A stretch of DNA of 64,000 bases from Prevotella sp. Its GTDB lineage: Bacteria > Bacteroidota > Bacteroidia > Bacteroidales > Bacteroidaceae. The stretch lies in the NCBI GenBank assembly GCA_016290175.1, contig JAEETD010000003.1:1-64000 (forward strand), read 5' to 3'. The stretch's first letter is position 1; each line of letters opens with the position of its first letter. Shown here one piece after another: positions 1 to 8,824 of the stretch. The position numbers and the translations under genes were made by a program. Below the pieces are notes generated by a model. It was not told the origin of the DNA. It searched no databases and worked only from the letters and a program-made list of their open reading frames with translations.

Positions 1-1
1 C

Positions 2-433
2 ACCGGTATCACAACTGACTATGAGCATGCCAACAATTTATACGGCATGACCGACGATGGCACTTGGACCAGATTGTCGGTGGCGGAAGCTGCCTTGCCA
101 CCTTTCCGTGGCTATTACGATGCCGACTTCGACGTTAACTCCGATGAGCTCAAGACCAATACCGCACGGACAAAGCGTACTGCAGGAGATGACATCACCT
201 TCCAGACGAAATTCTATCAGAAGGGCGACGACGCTGACGTCAGCGATATGCCCGACTTGCTGTTTGTGGGCGACATACGTCCCGCTGACGGTGGAGCGAC
301 AGCCATCACTCCCACCATCCACACTATCGATGCCGACGGTACTCACCGCTACTATGACCTGAAGGGACAGCAGCTGAAGAGCAAGCCTCAGAAGGGTCTC
401 TATATTGAAAACGGAATCAAACACGTCAGATAA
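2..433 (+). CDS. C-terminal end of a secreted protein with sorting-like tail (5' partial)
   Basis: The reading frame is open from the first bases of the window, so the start lies upstream and only about 143 residues are visible. The visible part is mostly polar and gives no domain I recognise. It ends with the tail YDLKGQQLKSKPQKGLYIEN followed by a short basic end. The same type of tail ends five other exported proteins in this window and resembles the last strands of type A sorting domains of the type IX secretion system. I infer a secreted or surface protein. Its TAA stop overlaps the ATG of the next gene by one base, so the two are translationally coupled and probably co-transcribed. Confidence 0.7.
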   Translation, partial: TGITTDYEHANNLYGMTDDGTWTRLSVAEAALPPFRGYYDADFDVNSDELKTNTARTKRTAGDDITFQTKFYQKGDDADVSDMPDLLFVGDIRPADGGATAITPTIHTIDADGTHRYYDLKGQQLKSKPQKGLYIENGIKHVR

Positions 434-1794
434 TGAAACAGTTTGGTAAATGGTTGATGGCTGCCACGCTGTTGTGCAGCCTGTCTGCGCTGACATCGTG
501 CGATGAGGACCAACGTGACAACCCCGCTAATTACGACACCAGCGAGGAGGTCATCAGGAACCGTGAGGAAGTCCTCTCTCACGTCAAGAGCGATGCCAAG
601 GTCGTGGCAGACAATATGAATCCTGAGATGTTCAACCTGACGAATCAGGTCTATTCGCAACTGATGGCGCTGATGGTCAAGGACCGCAATTATATGAGGA
701 ATATGAAGCAGGTCCTCGCCATCATGGCTGCCAACAGCGCCCTGAAGAAGATCAGGCCTGTGACGTATGGCTCTGAACTGGCAAAGATGGGGTATCTGAT
801 GTATATTCCCGTGGATATTCAGACCTTCGGCGCACAAGTGGTGTTCGACGAAAACGGCGAAAGCCGTCTGTTCCCCTGCGACGGTCTGGAGTTTATCTTC
901 CCGGCCACCGTTGACGGTCTGGGTACGACACTCTATAAGGTGGCCTTCAAGGCAGGTGACAACTGGACCGAAAAGATATTTCCTGCCCAGTTGAATAACG
1001 TGAAGGGCCTGGCCTGTGTCTACCGTGTTCCCAAAACGCTGACCATGACGCTGAGCGGAGCGTTTGACAACGAGGTGCTAACGTTGAGTCAGATTACTTA
1101 TGACATCGGCGAGACGCAGGTTTCCGGTCAGGCCAGTACCTCGTTGAGGGGGGTAGGGCATGGATTACCTGATGTTGAGAGCAGTCTCAACTTCCAGGTT
1201 GGTCTCATGGAGGACGGAAAGGTGAACTTTGATTTCGGCTATCAGAACAACGGCCGGAACATCATGACTGTAGCGGCACAGATGGCTCTCCCGAAGACCG
1301 GCAATTTTATCGAGCTGCTCTCAGGTCTTGACATGAAAGGTGTCAGCACTGATTTGGACATCCAGATTTTCGGCGATCTGAGACTTTATGGTCAGATCAG
1401 TGATGCCAGGCAGTTCTCTGAGGCATTCACGGGCGTGCTCAAGAACCATCAGGATAATCAGGTGTCAGTACGGCAGTTCTCTGACATGATCGACAGATGT
1501 AATGCCAGTGCCAATATCTACCTGACCTGCCAGCATGCTGTCCAACCGCTGATTATCAGGCTGTTGTCCGATTGGGAGAATAATACGAATCTTTTCATGC
1601 CGGCTGTCTGGTCATACGAAAGTTTCGACTTGATTCCATTTAGTGCGCTGATGGGACAGGGTGACGTGGATAATATCTACAAGGCTATTTATCTGATGGT
1701 TCCTCCTGTGAGTGCTGAAATACTTTCCATAATGCAGCTATATTCACGGATCATGCAGATGTTGCCCTTGAACAGTGCCGAATGGGGATTATAG
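433..1794 (+). CDS. Hypothetical lipoprotein, 453 aa
   Basis: The start is fixed by a TAATG overlap with the upstream stop. The N-terminus is a lipoprotein signal: Met-Lys, a hydrophobic stretch, then LTSCDEDQ, with the lipidated Cys at about residue 23. The mature protein is mixed alpha/beta with no motif I can assign. A region rich in Met and Asn near residues 55-110 is followed by beta-rich sequence. It resembles the many uncharacterised Prevotella lipoproteins that begin MKK..WLMAATLLC. It is probably membrane-anchored and co-expressed with the secreted protein upstream. Function unknown. Confidence 0.75.
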   Translation: MKQFGKWLMAATLLCSLSALTSCDEDQRDNPANYDTSEEVIRNREEVLSHVKSDAKVVADNMNPEMFNLTNQVYSQLMALMVKDRNYMRNMKQVLAIMAANSALKKIRPVTYGSELAKMGYLMYIPVDIQTFGAQVVFDENGESRLFPCDGLEFIFPATVDGLGTTLYKVAFKAGDNWTEKIFPAQLNNVKGLACVYRVPKTLTMTLSGAFDNEVLTLSQITYDIGETQVSGQASTSLRGVGHGLPDVESSLNFQVGLMEDGKVNFDFGYQNNGRNIMTVAAQMALPKTGNFIELLSGLDMKGVSTDLDIQIFGDLRLYGQISDARQFSEAFTGVLKNHQDNQVSVRQFSDMIDRCNASANIYLTCQHAVQPLIIRLLSDWENNTNLFMPAVWSYESFDLIPFSALMGQGDVDNIYKAIYLMVPPVSAEILSIMQLYSRIMQMLPLNSAEWGL

Positions 1795-1836
1795 TCTCGT
1801 TGACCATTGGGGATTTGCTATAATTTCATTGAAAAG

Positions 1837-1868
1837 TTTGGCTGGAATGAATTATTTCATTATCTTTG
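1837..1868 (+). promoter_or_regulatory. Bacteroidota-type promoter for the AraC-family gene
   Basis: A TTTG -33 element at 1837-1840 is separated by 20 nt from a TATCTTTG -7 element at 1861-1868. This matches the Bacteroidota consensus TTTG-N19-21-TAnnTTTG and places the start of transcription about 30 nt before the ATG at 1905. Confidence 0.8.
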
Positions 1869-1904
1869 CAAGCAGATGAAACTAAATGATAATTGTGAAG
1901 CCCT

Positions 1905-2492
1905 ATGAATCAACAAGATTACAAAGCAGAGAATGAGGCCCTGCGGCAGCGAGTCGCGGATCTGGAGAAGGCCAACAACGAGTTGATCATCCACAACATG
2001 CAGTTAGGTCAGAAGGTGGATGCCTACTATGACGTGCGCAGACGTATACATATATATAAAGAGTTGCTGGCGCGTCATACCGACTTCCTGCGTCATGCTG
2101 ACCTGCGCAATGATGAAGAACTGCTGGCGCTGATTGAGTCGCGCCTGGAGACGGAGAGGACCTACGAAAATCCCGACTTCGGTGTGAAGGAACTGGCAGA
2201 GATGATCGGCACCTCGCAGTCGCGCATCCTGGATCTGTTCAGGAACTCACCATTGTATAAGTCGGTGGAGGACTATCTGGACTATCTCCGTATCCTGCGC
2301 TCGATGTATTATCTGATGTCGAAACGCGAGTGGAATGTGGCTGCCTGTGCGCAGGAGACGGGCTTCTCGGCTATCCGGTCGTTCAACCGCAAGTTCCAAG
2401 ATGCCATCGGTATGTCGCCGCATGAGTTCCGCAAGCTGCTGGATTTGCATCCTGCACCCAAAGAACCGATAGAAGAAGTCTCAGAATACTGA
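1905..2492 (+). CDS. AraC-type helix-turn-helix regulator with N-terminal coiled coil, 195 aa
   Basis: Residues 1-55 are heptad-rich (repeated E, L, K, N) and predict a coiled coil, a likely dimerisation segment. From about residue 85 to 185 the sequence fits a C-terminal AraC/XylS DNA-binding domain: VKELAEMIGTSQSRILDLF for the first helix-turn-helix, then VAACAQETGFSAIRSFNRKF and the conserved IGMSPHEFRK for the second. There is no sugar-binding cupin and no signal peptide, so this is a short cytoplasmic regulator whose input, if any, must come through the coiled coil. Two TTTTGGCCAAAA palindromes lie just downstream in front of the next gene and could be its operator; that link is only inferred. 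Confidence 0.82.
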   Translation: MNQQDYKAENEALRQRVADLEKANNELIIHNMQLGQKVDAYYDVRRRIHIYKELLARHTDFLRHADLRNDEELLALIESRLETERTYENPDFGVKELAEMIGTSQSRILDLFRNSPLYKSVEDYLDYLRILRSMYYLMSKREWNVAACAQETGFSAIRSFNRKFQDAIGMSPHEFRKLLDLHPAPKEPIEEVSEY

Positions 2493-2516
2493 TGTTTTCA
2501 CCCTGGAAATCGCTGT

Positions 2517-2574
2517 TTTGGCCAAAATTCGAACATTGCTTTTGAGTTTTGGCCAAAATCCTTTTTGTTGGCCA
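2517..2574. promoter_or_regulatory. Paired TTTTGGCCAAAA palindromes, candidate operator
   Basis: The 12-bp perfect palindrome TTTTGGCCAAAA occurs at 2517-2528 and again at 2548-2559. The centres are 31 bp apart, about three helical turns. A third degenerate GGCC centre lies at 2571-2574. All three are upstream of the -7 element at 2628. Same-face spacing of identical palindromes upstream of a promoter is typical of a dimer-binding regulator site. The binding protein is not identified. Confidence 0.5.
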
Positions 2575-2627
2575 GACAAATTGAGAAGAAAAACGCAAAA
2601 AAGAGAACAACCTGCTGAAAAACATCA

Positions 2628-2635
2628 TAATTTTG
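2628..2635 (+). promoter_or_regulatory. -7 element TAATTTTG
   Basis: TAATTTTG fits TAnnTTTG and lies about 64 nt before the ATG at 2699. A clear -33 box is not seen at the usual distance, which would fit a promoter needing an activator, in line with the palindromes just upstream. Confidence 0.5.
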
Positions 2636-2698
2636 CAGTGTCGAAAGGACAAAACGACAGAAAAATAATAGATTATTAACATTTTAAAATTTACGGTT

Positions 2699-4252
2699 AT
2701 GAAGACAAAGAAGAATTTGGTAAACCTGGTGCTCATGAGCATCGTTACCGTAGCCATCACCATCAGTTTCACAGCTTGTTCTGATGACCTCGACAATAAT
2801 CAGCTCGCCAACGATGGCAGCCAGGAGAATGTGACAAGAGGAGAACTTCTCGATCCGATCGCTCTTATCTATACCGACTTCATTTCTTCGAGCGATGTTC
2901 AGATCATGACCGCCGACACCACCAAGATCAGCATCAGCAAGGCTCTGGCCGATAAGAAGGGCATCACTTCATTCGTAGACCACCCCATGGGAATCCAGGA
3001 AGGCGAGCATATCCGTCCTTATCACATCCGCGCTACGAAGGAGATCCTGCAGGGCGACCGTTATATTCTCGACGTGGTCAAGTCGGGTATCGGAGAATTC
3101 ATCGCAGATCCCGTCGCTTTGAGCACGGAATTCTATAAGAACGAGGGCAGCGCTACCCGCAGCGCTTCGGGCGACCCCTATACCGACGCAGAGGGCGTGA
3201 TCCATCCTCAGGGAGTCTATGTCATCGACTGTCCGGCCAATGCTCCGGAGTGTGCCACCCGCAGTCTTGACGACTATCCTATGGAGTACTTCTCTGCAGA
3301 GGATATCCTGGGCACCACCGCCACACGCGGCATCAAGAGCGGCACCTATTTCAAGGTAGACAAGGCTGGTAATGTAATCAGCTTGAAGTCGGAGTTGAAG
3401 AAGGACATCCAGTTCGGATCAGGCGAGGATACCATCATGGTTCACGTAAAGGCTCCCGTGATATTCGACCTCAACTACAAGTTCTATGTCAACTGCGGCA
3501 GGAAGAACTACGTTGTTCCTTACCTGAAGGGTTTCGATGCCAACATCAACGGTTTCTTCTCTTTCAAGCCCGAGGTGACAATCGGTTTCGACAAGGATGT
3601 CAAGATTGCCGATAAGAAGGTCAAGCTCTGCGACTTCAAGGCATTCACCTTCAAGTTCACGATTGCAGCAGTTCCCTTCTGGGTAGACGTTAAGCCCAAC
3701 ATGTACATGAAGTTCGACGCAAAGGTAAGCGGTAAGTTCTACGGCGGTTTCAAGTACGAGTACGAAAAGACCTTCAAGGCAGGTGTCAAGAAGGACGGCG
3801 GCTGGAACGCCTACGGCAACACAGAGGTTCTGAAGGACGAGTTCACCTTCATCACTCCACGCGGCACATTCAAGGCCGAGGCCGGTGTAGCCCTGATGCT
3901 CGGCGTGGACATCCTTATCGACAAGTGTGCAGGTCCGAAGCTGGCCATCGGTCCGAAGGTGAAGGCAGAGGCAGAGATGACATTCGCACCGCTGGACGAG
4001 CAGAAGCCCCTCTCATTCGAGGCATCGCTCAAGGCAGGGATCTATGCCGACCTGGGCGTGCAGCTGAAGTTCTGGAAGATCAACGTGGCAGAGTGGAATA
4101 CCACCTTCAATATGGTTCCTGAGAAGAAGCTCTGGGGCTATGAGTACCCGAAGGATATGGACAGCAAGAAGAACGACCCCGTAACGAAGGTTCTCGACGC
4201 GGCAACGAAGATGATACAGGAGGCACAGCAGCAGGCAAAGAACGCACTTTAA
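2699..4252 (+). CDS. Hypothetical beta-rich lipoprotein, 517 aa
   Basis: The N-terminus is a lipoprotein signal ending ITISFTACSDDLDNN with Cys at about residue 27. The remainder is rich in Lys, Gly, Phe and aromatic/charged alternation typical of beta strands, particularly residues 240-480, and has repeated short blocks such as FKAG and FKAEAG. I see no catalytic motif and no known domain. It forms its own transcription unit, with a promoter element at 2628 and a strong terminator at 4280-4309. It is probably an outer-membrane-anchored surface protein. Function unknown. Confidence 0.72.
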   Translation: MKTKKNLVNLVLMSIVTVAITISFTACSDDLDNNQLANDGSQENVTRGELLDPIALIYTDFISSSDVQIMTADTTKISISKALADKKGITSFVDHPMGIQEGEHIRPYHIRATKEILQGDRYILDVVKSGIGEFIADPVALSTEFYKNEGSATRSASGDPYTDAEGVIHPQGVYVIDCPANAPECATRSLDDYPMEYFSAEDILGTTATRGIKSGTYFKVDKAGNVISLKSELKKDIQFGSGEDTIMVHVKAPVIFDLNYKFYVNCGRKNYVVPYLKGFDANINGFFSFKPEVTIGFDKDVKIADKKVKLCDFKAFTFKFTIAAVPFWVDVKPNMYMKFDAKVSGKFYGGFKYEYEKTFKAGVKKDGGWNAYGNTEVLKDEFTFITPRGTFKAEAGVALMLGVDILIDKCAGPKLAIGPKVKAEAEMTFAPLDEQKPLSFEASLKAGIYADLGVQLKFWKINVAEWNTTFNMVPEKKLWGYEYPKDMDSKKNDPVTKVLDAATKMIQEAQQQAKNAL

Positions 4253-4279
4253 GAAAGACGTCTTAAAATGGAAATAAAG

Positions 4280-4309
4280 GCCGGAAGTCTTGGTACTTTC
4301 GGCTTTTTT
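4280..4309 (+). terminator. Rho-independent terminator
   Basis: A 9-bp stem (GCCGGAAGT with ACTTTCGGC, one G-U pair) is followed by six T residues. It closes the lipoprotein unit immediately before the next promoter. Confidence 0.85.
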
Positions 4310-4312
4310 GTA

Positions 4313-4320
4313 TACCTTTG
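4313..4320 (+). promoter_or_regulatory. -7 element TACCTTTG before the phosphatase/xylanase unit
   Basis: TACCTTTG starts three bases after the T-tract of the preceding terminator. A TTGG at 4290-4293 inside the terminator is the best -33 candidate. It lies 44 nt before the ATG at 4364. Confidence 0.65.
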
Positions 4321-4363
4321 CCGACAAATTGTAGCATGACAGATAATAAGTTATTTGATAAAG

Positions 4364-5221
4364 ATGAAAAAGATTATTTCCCTGTTTGTGTTCAGTATGA
4401 TGATGCTGAACATTGTCTGTGCCCAGGATGACACGACTGTTGATGCCTATTTTACCACAGCTGAGATGCCCGACATGATGGTGTTTATGCCCGGTCCTCC
4501 CGACAGCAGTTCCGTGGCATTCGCCAACGATGTGAACCGCTATTTCTGGGGTAAGGAGATGCGTAAGGACCCCGAGCGTGCCGCCCAGGCCGCGCGTGAT
4601 GCTGTGTACGGGCTGGAAACCATCCTTACGGAGTTTGAAGAAGCCTTCGGCATGAAGATCACCAAGGACGACACCCCGGAGATCTATAAGGTGCTGCTCG
4701 AAGGAACAGCCACCTGCGACAGTATCTGTACGCTGCCCAAGACACGCTATGGCCGCACCCGTCCGTTTGTCCGTTTCAATGAGCACACGCTGGTGCCTGA
4801 ACTGGAAGGAGAACTCAATCCTCACAAGTCGTTCCCTTCCGGACATACGCTGCTCGGCTGGAGTTCGGCCCTTCTGATGATGGAGATCAACCCTGACCGT
4901 GCCAATGAGATTCTTGCCCGCGGATACCGCTATGGTGAGAACCGCCTCGTGGTGGGCGCACATTGGCAGAGCGATACCGATGCTGCACGACTGGCGGCAT
5001 CGGCAGCCTATGCCCGTCTGCACACCAGCGAACGGTTCCTCGAGCAGATGAAGAAAGCCCGTGAGGAGTTCAAGCGGATTACGGATGCCACTTCTGTGAA
5101 ACCGACCCGTGCGCCCCAGCAAACGGAGAATGCCGCTATTTATGACCTCTCAGGTCGTCAGGTAAGTACACCGTCTCAGGGCGTTTATATCCAAGGCGGT
5201 CAGAAGATAGTAAGACCATAA
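4364..5221 (+). CDS. PAP2-family acid phosphatase with C-terminal sorting-like tail
   Basis: The protein has an N-terminal signal peptide ending CAQ and the three PAP2 (class A nonspecific acid phosphatase, PhoN-like) motifs: KTRYGRTRPF, then PSGHT, then VVGAHWQSDTDAAR with the catalytic His. It should hydrolyse phosphomonoesters outside the inner membrane. It has no transmembrane helices after the signal, so it is the soluble PhoN type and not a lipid phosphatase. The C-terminus carries the tail YDLSGRQVSTPSQGVYIQ. I chose ATG 4364 rather than an in-frame TTG at 4355, because it gives a normal signal peptide. It is followed after 3 bp by the xylanase, so the two are co-transcribed. Confidence 0.88.
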   Translation: MKKIISLFVFSMMMLNIVCAQDDTTVDAYFTTAEMPDMMVFMPGPPDSSSVAFANDVNRYFWGKEMRKDPERAAQAARDAVYGLETILTEFEEAFGMKITKDDTPEIYKVLLEGTATCDSICTLPKTRYGRTRPFVRFNEHTLVPELEGELNPHKSFPSGHTLLGWSSALLMMEINPDRANEILARGYRYGENRLVVGAHWQSDTDAARLAASAAYARLHTSERFLEQMKKAREEFKRITDATSVKPTRAPQQTENAAIYDLSGRQVSTPSQGVYIQGGQKIVRP

Positions 5222-5224
5222 GGA

Positions 5225-7774
5225 ATGAAACAAGCTACACTCCTGATGCTCGCCGCCATGATGGCATTGGCGCAGGCCAAGGCTGAAGAGCGGACGATTG
5301 ATATCAGCGGCAACAACACGTCGAGTGACTACAAGTCGTATGGTACAGCTATCTCTCTGCTGCAGGGAGATATCGTGAACGTGAAGATGGCCCGCTACTG
5401 CTATTTCAGTTCGAAGATTACGGGCAGCGGCATCCTGAACCTTTATGGCGGCGGTGACCGCTGTTTCTTGGGCAACTCCGAAAAGAAGTGGCCCGACTGG
5501 ACGGGCTATACGGGTGATGTGCATGTCTATCCTTTCCCGGAGAACTCGTCGTCGGCAGGCTTCTATGGCGTCGCGCTGTTCCATGGAGGCAAGGCCTCGT
5601 CGCCTGAGAATGCCCTCGACGATGTAAAGAGCGGTAAGGTGAATCCCTCATTGGCCAATAACCGCGTGACATTGCATGAGGGAGCAACCCTTTGTGGTGA
5701 GGCCAATAGCAACGGCTCAGGTTTCCGTATCGGTGAACTGAACACCGAGGCAGGATCGACGCTTTTGGGATGGTATAAGAAAAACCGTTCCGTGTATTAC
5801 CTCCTGGGCGGTATGAACACCGATTTCACGCTGGCAGGAACCATCAAGCCTGTGGACTATAACGATGCCACGCTGCTGAGCATCGTCAAGGAAGGCACGG
5901 GAACGATGACCATCATCGGCAACGACAACTATGTGAGCGGCGGGCTGCGTGTTCTGGAGGGTCGTGTCAATATCATGAACGACCGTGCAGAAGCTGAATC
6001 AAAGAAGCTTCGCGGGGCCTTGGGCGCTAAAGCCAATGCCAAAGACGCCATCGCCTATGTTTTTGGCAAGGGTGTGCTGGGCGGTACTGGCAGCATCGGC
6101 GGCTCTGTTGATAACTACGGAACCATCGAGCCCGGCGACGGCGGTGTCAAGGATGAACTGACGCTGAAGAACTACGTCTCTGGGGCGGATGCCAATCTGT
6201 TCCTGCATCCCGGTTCGGTGATTCGTACGAAGGTCACTTACGAGTGGGATCCAAATAAATTTATCTTCTCTTCTAACAAACTCAATGTTGATGGACAGGT
6301 TATCTACAGCCCGACGACTGAGGACTTCCTGACGAGCGACAAGCTGCCAGTGATAGAGATAGTGGTGGATGAAAACGCTGATGAATTGAGGGTGGGCGAT
6401 GAGATTTTCGCAATTTGTGCCAAGGCTCCTGATTCGGTTTTCGATCAATTGAGCTTCGATGTCAGGGCCAACAAGTATACGTGGAAATTTCATGCCGTAC
6501 AATACCTCAGCGATCCGGAACATATCTACTATGGTGCCTATGTCACTTCGCTCGACACCCCGGATAATCCGGACAATTCGGACGATCCGGACAATCCAGG
6601 ATCCACCATGGGCGCCTACTACGACGACGGCGTTGATGATGCCAAAGACCAGAATACCCTAGGCTATTATGCCGCCAAGAACCAGAAGAACATCGGCGTG
6701 GCGCTGGCTACCTATAAAGGCTATCAGAGCGACCGCGATGCTGCTGGCAAGCAGTTCAACATGATGGTGTGCGAGAACGAGATGAAGATGGACGCACTGC
6801 AGCCTTCGCAGGGTAGTTTCAGTTTCGGAAGTGCCGACCAGCTGGTCAGTTTCGCCCAGAAGAACAATATGGTCATTCGCGGACATTGTCTGGTGTGGCA
6901 TTCACAGCAGCCCGGATGGGTGTCGTCGGACGGTAAGAAGAACGATAAGGGATGGACGCGTGAGCAGGCTTTGGCCATCATGAAGAACCATATCACTAAG
7001 GTGATGCAGCACTATAAAGGCAAGGTGCGTGAGTGGGACGTGGTGAACGAGTGCCTGGAAGATGACCAGACCACCGTGCGTACCAATCCCGACGGTTATG
7101 ACCTGCGGAAACAGAGTGTGTGGCAACTGGCCATCGGCGACGATTACATCGATTCGGCCTTCGTCTATGCCCACCGTGCCGATCCCGATGCCATACTCTA
7201 TCTGAACGACTACGGCGTGGAACTGCAGGGTAAGGCCAAGTCGTCGGCCTTCTACAACCTGGCGATGCGTCTGAAGAACGATGGTATCCCCATCGACGGT
7301 GTCGGTCTACAATGTCACTTCTCCATCGGTGATGTCGATAGTGTGAAGCTCGACAATACCATCCGCCGGTTTGAGGAAGCCGGTCTGAAGTGCATCATCA
7401 CAGAGCTTGACATGGGTATCCCCGATACCTCTACGGCCAACCTCGAAGAACAGGCCCGCAACTATCGTGTCGTCACCGACATCATGCTGAACTACGACAA
7501 CTGTCCGAGTATGGTGATCTGGGGTATCAAGGATAACGACAGCTGGCGCAACACTTCCAATCCTTTGCTCTACACATCCGGACTGGACAAGAAACCCGCC
7601 TGGTATGCCGTGCGCTCGGCCCTGCGCCATCGCACATTGACAGAGTCGGGCATCCTCACTTTGCGGCAGACGGACAGAAGGGATGGTGACGTCTACAACC
7701 TGGCGGGCCAGAAGGTCAGTTCCGATTATCGGGGCATTGTGATCATCGACGGCAGAAAAGTACTGAATAAATGA
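5225..7774 (+). CDS. Secreted multidomain endo-1,4-beta-xylanase, GH10
   Basis: A signal peptide ending AQAKA is followed by a Gly/Asn-rich beta-helix-like region (about residues 25-310) with autotransporter-type repeats such as GTGTMTIIGN, then a beta domain. Next come a Pro-Asp linker (about residues 443-460) and a GH10 catalytic domain (about 460-810). The acid/base is Glu609 in WDVVNE and the nucleophile is Glu727 in ITELDM; HCLVWHSQ is also conserved. The enzyme cleaves internal bonds of xylan outside the cell. The tail YNLAGQKVSS..GIVIIDG is a divergent sorting-like tail. The N-terminal region is unlike the usual CBM-inserted Prevotella xylanases and may be a substrate-binding or surface-display domain. 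The linker is encoded by a 9-nt tandem repeat. Confidence 0.93.
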   Translation: MKQATLLMLAAMMALAQAKAEERTIDISGNNTSSDYKSYGTAISLLQGDIVNVKMARYCYFSSKITGSGILNLYGGGDRCFLGNSEKKWPDWTGYTGDVHVYPFPENSSSAGFYGVALFHGGKASSPENALDDVKSGKVNPSLANNRVTLHEGATLCGEANSNGSGFRIGELNTEAGSTLLGWYKKNRSVYYLLGGMNTDFTLAGTIKPVDYNDATLLSIVKEGTGTMTIIGNDNYVSGGLRVLEGRVNIMNDRAEAESKKLRGALGAKANAKDAIAYVFGKGVLGGTGSIGGSVDNYGTIEPGDGGVKDELTLKNYVSGADANLFLHPGSVIRTKVTYEWDPNKFIFSSNKLNVDGQVIYSPTTEDFLTSDKLPVIEIVVDENADELRVGDEIFAICAKAPDSVFDQLSFDVRANKYTWKFHAVQYLSDPEHIYYGAYVTSLDTPDNPDNSDDPDNPGSTMGAYYDDGVDDAKDQNTLGYYAAKNQKNIGVALATYKGYQSDRDAAGKQFNMMVCENEMKMDALQPSQGSFSFGSADQLVSFAQKNNMVIRGHCLVWHSQQPGWVSSDGKKNDKGWTREQALAIMKNHITKVMQHYKGKVREWDVVNECLEDDQTTVRTNPDGYDLRKQSVWQLAIGDDYIDSAFVYAHRADPDAILYLNDYGVELQGKAKSSAFYNLAMRLKNDGIPIDGVGLQCHFSIGDVDSVKLDNTIRRFEEAGLKCIITELDMGIPDTSTANLEEQARNYRVVTDIMLNYDNCPSMVIWGIKDNDSWRNTSNPLLYTSGLDKKPAWYAVRSALRHRTLTESGILTLRQTDRRDGDVYNLAGQKVSSDYRGIVIIDGRKVLNK
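6561..6596 (+). repeat. 9-nt tandem repeat encoding the xylanase linker
   Basis: Four units of the form CGGANRATY, with strict 9-nt period, encode the Pro-Asp-Asn/Asp linker between the N-terminal domains and the GH10 domain. The unit resembles the intergenic 9-nt array at 8787-8822. Confidence 0.7.
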
Positions 7775-7784
7775 AGGAACAGAC

Positions 7785-8783
7785 ATGGAACAGATGAATC
7801 CTTATATCAAACAGTTTCCCGATCTCTTCAAGGGGAAGAAGATCATGTATGTCCACGGCTTCGCGTCGTCGGGACAGAGCGGTACGGTGACGAGAATCCG
7901 TGAGGTGTTTCCCAATGCGACGGTCATCGCCCCCGACCTGCCGATTCATCCGCAGGAAGCGATGGATCTGCTATATGCGACGTGTGAGCGTGAGCAGCCG
8001 GATCTGATCATTGGCACGTCGATGGGCGGTATGTATACGGAGATGCTCTACGGCTACGACCGTATCCTGGTGAACCCGGCCTTTCAGATGGGCGACACGA
8101 TGAAGGACCATGGCATGATCGGTGCTCAGCACTTTTCCAATCCCCGGCAGGATGGGGTGCAGGACTTTATCGTGACGAAGGCCATGGTGAAGGAATATAA
8201 GGATATGACCGAGCAATGCTTCGCCCAGGTGACGCCTGAGGAACAAGGTCGCGTATGGGGCCTCTTCGGCGACGAGGATACCACGGTGAATACCTATGAT
8301 CTGTTTCGCAGTCATTATTGTACGGCCATCCGTTTTCACGGTGAGCATCGTATGAACGACAATTCCTTTATGCACTCCGTAGTGCCCGTGATCCGTTGGA
8401 TCGACGACCGGCAGGAGGAACGTGAAAGACCTATCGTGTATATTGGTATGGAGGCACTTTTCTATCCTGACGGAGAACCGAGGAGTTCAGCTCAGAAGAC
8501 TGTCAGAGCGCTGATAGAACATTATCAGGTACTGTTCGTGGGGGCGGCTCCGGTCGATACTGTCTACTATGCCGAAGCCAATGATTGGCTCTATGAATCC
8601 GTCAATGTGCCGGCATGGGGACATACCGTGTTTACGGTGCGTCGCGAATTGCTCTATGGCGACTATTTCATCGGTATGGAGGAGGCATGGTCGGGAATGG
8701 CTACACACCTGCAGTTCGGCAGCGACACTTTTAAGACATGGGATGATATTGCTACGTATTTCGAGAGATTAGGAGGACAGTAA
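7785..8783 (+). CDS. YqiA-like alpha/beta hydrolase fused to a degenerate 5'-nucleotidase-like domain, 332 aa
   Basis: Residues 15-190 fit a UPF0227/YqiA-type esterase: YVHGFASSGQSGT, the nucleophile elbow GTSMGGMYTE, and a late H in GEHRMND. From about residue 213 a second domain begins with VYIGMEALFYPDG and ends with LLYGDYFIG..LQFGSDTFKTWDDI. It follows the layout of the HAD-type deoxyribonucleotidase NT5C (normally VYVDMDxVL and GDYLIDD..FGxxxFPDWxxV). The catalytic Asp pair is replaced (GME for DMD) and the late DD is GM, so this half is probably inactive and may bind a ligand. The gene lies 10 bp after the xylanase and is cytoplasmic (no signal peptide). The fusion is inferred from motif layout, not from a search. 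Confidence 0.75.
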   Translation: MEQMNPYIKQFPDLFKGKKIMYVHGFASSGQSGTVTRIREVFPNATVIAPDLPIHPQEAMDLLYATCEREQPDLIIGTSMGGMYTEMLYGYDRILVNPAFQMGDTMKDHGMIGAQHFSNPRQDGVQDFIVTKAMVKEYKDMTEQCFAQVTPEEQGRVWGLFGDEDTTVNTYDLFRSHYCTAIRFHGEHRMNDNSFMHSVVPVIRWIDDRQEERERPIVYIGMEALFYPDGEPRSSAQKTVRALIEHYQVLFVGAAPVDTVYYAEANDWLYESVNVPAWGHTVFTVRRELLYGDYFIGMEEAWSGMATHLQFGSDTFKTWDDIATYFERLGGQ

Positions 8784-8786
8784 GTC

Positions 8787-8822
8787 GGATTACTCAGATT
8801 ACTCGGAATATTCGGATTACCC
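8787..8822 (+). repeat. Intergenic 9-nt tandem array (GGATTACTC type)
   Basis: Four 9-nt units (GGATTACTC, AGATTACTC and two variants) fill the gap between the stop at 8783 and the ATG at 8825. The array ends two bases before the start codon, so its copy number sets the distance between the genes. Confidence 0.8.
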
Positions 8823-8824
8823 AG

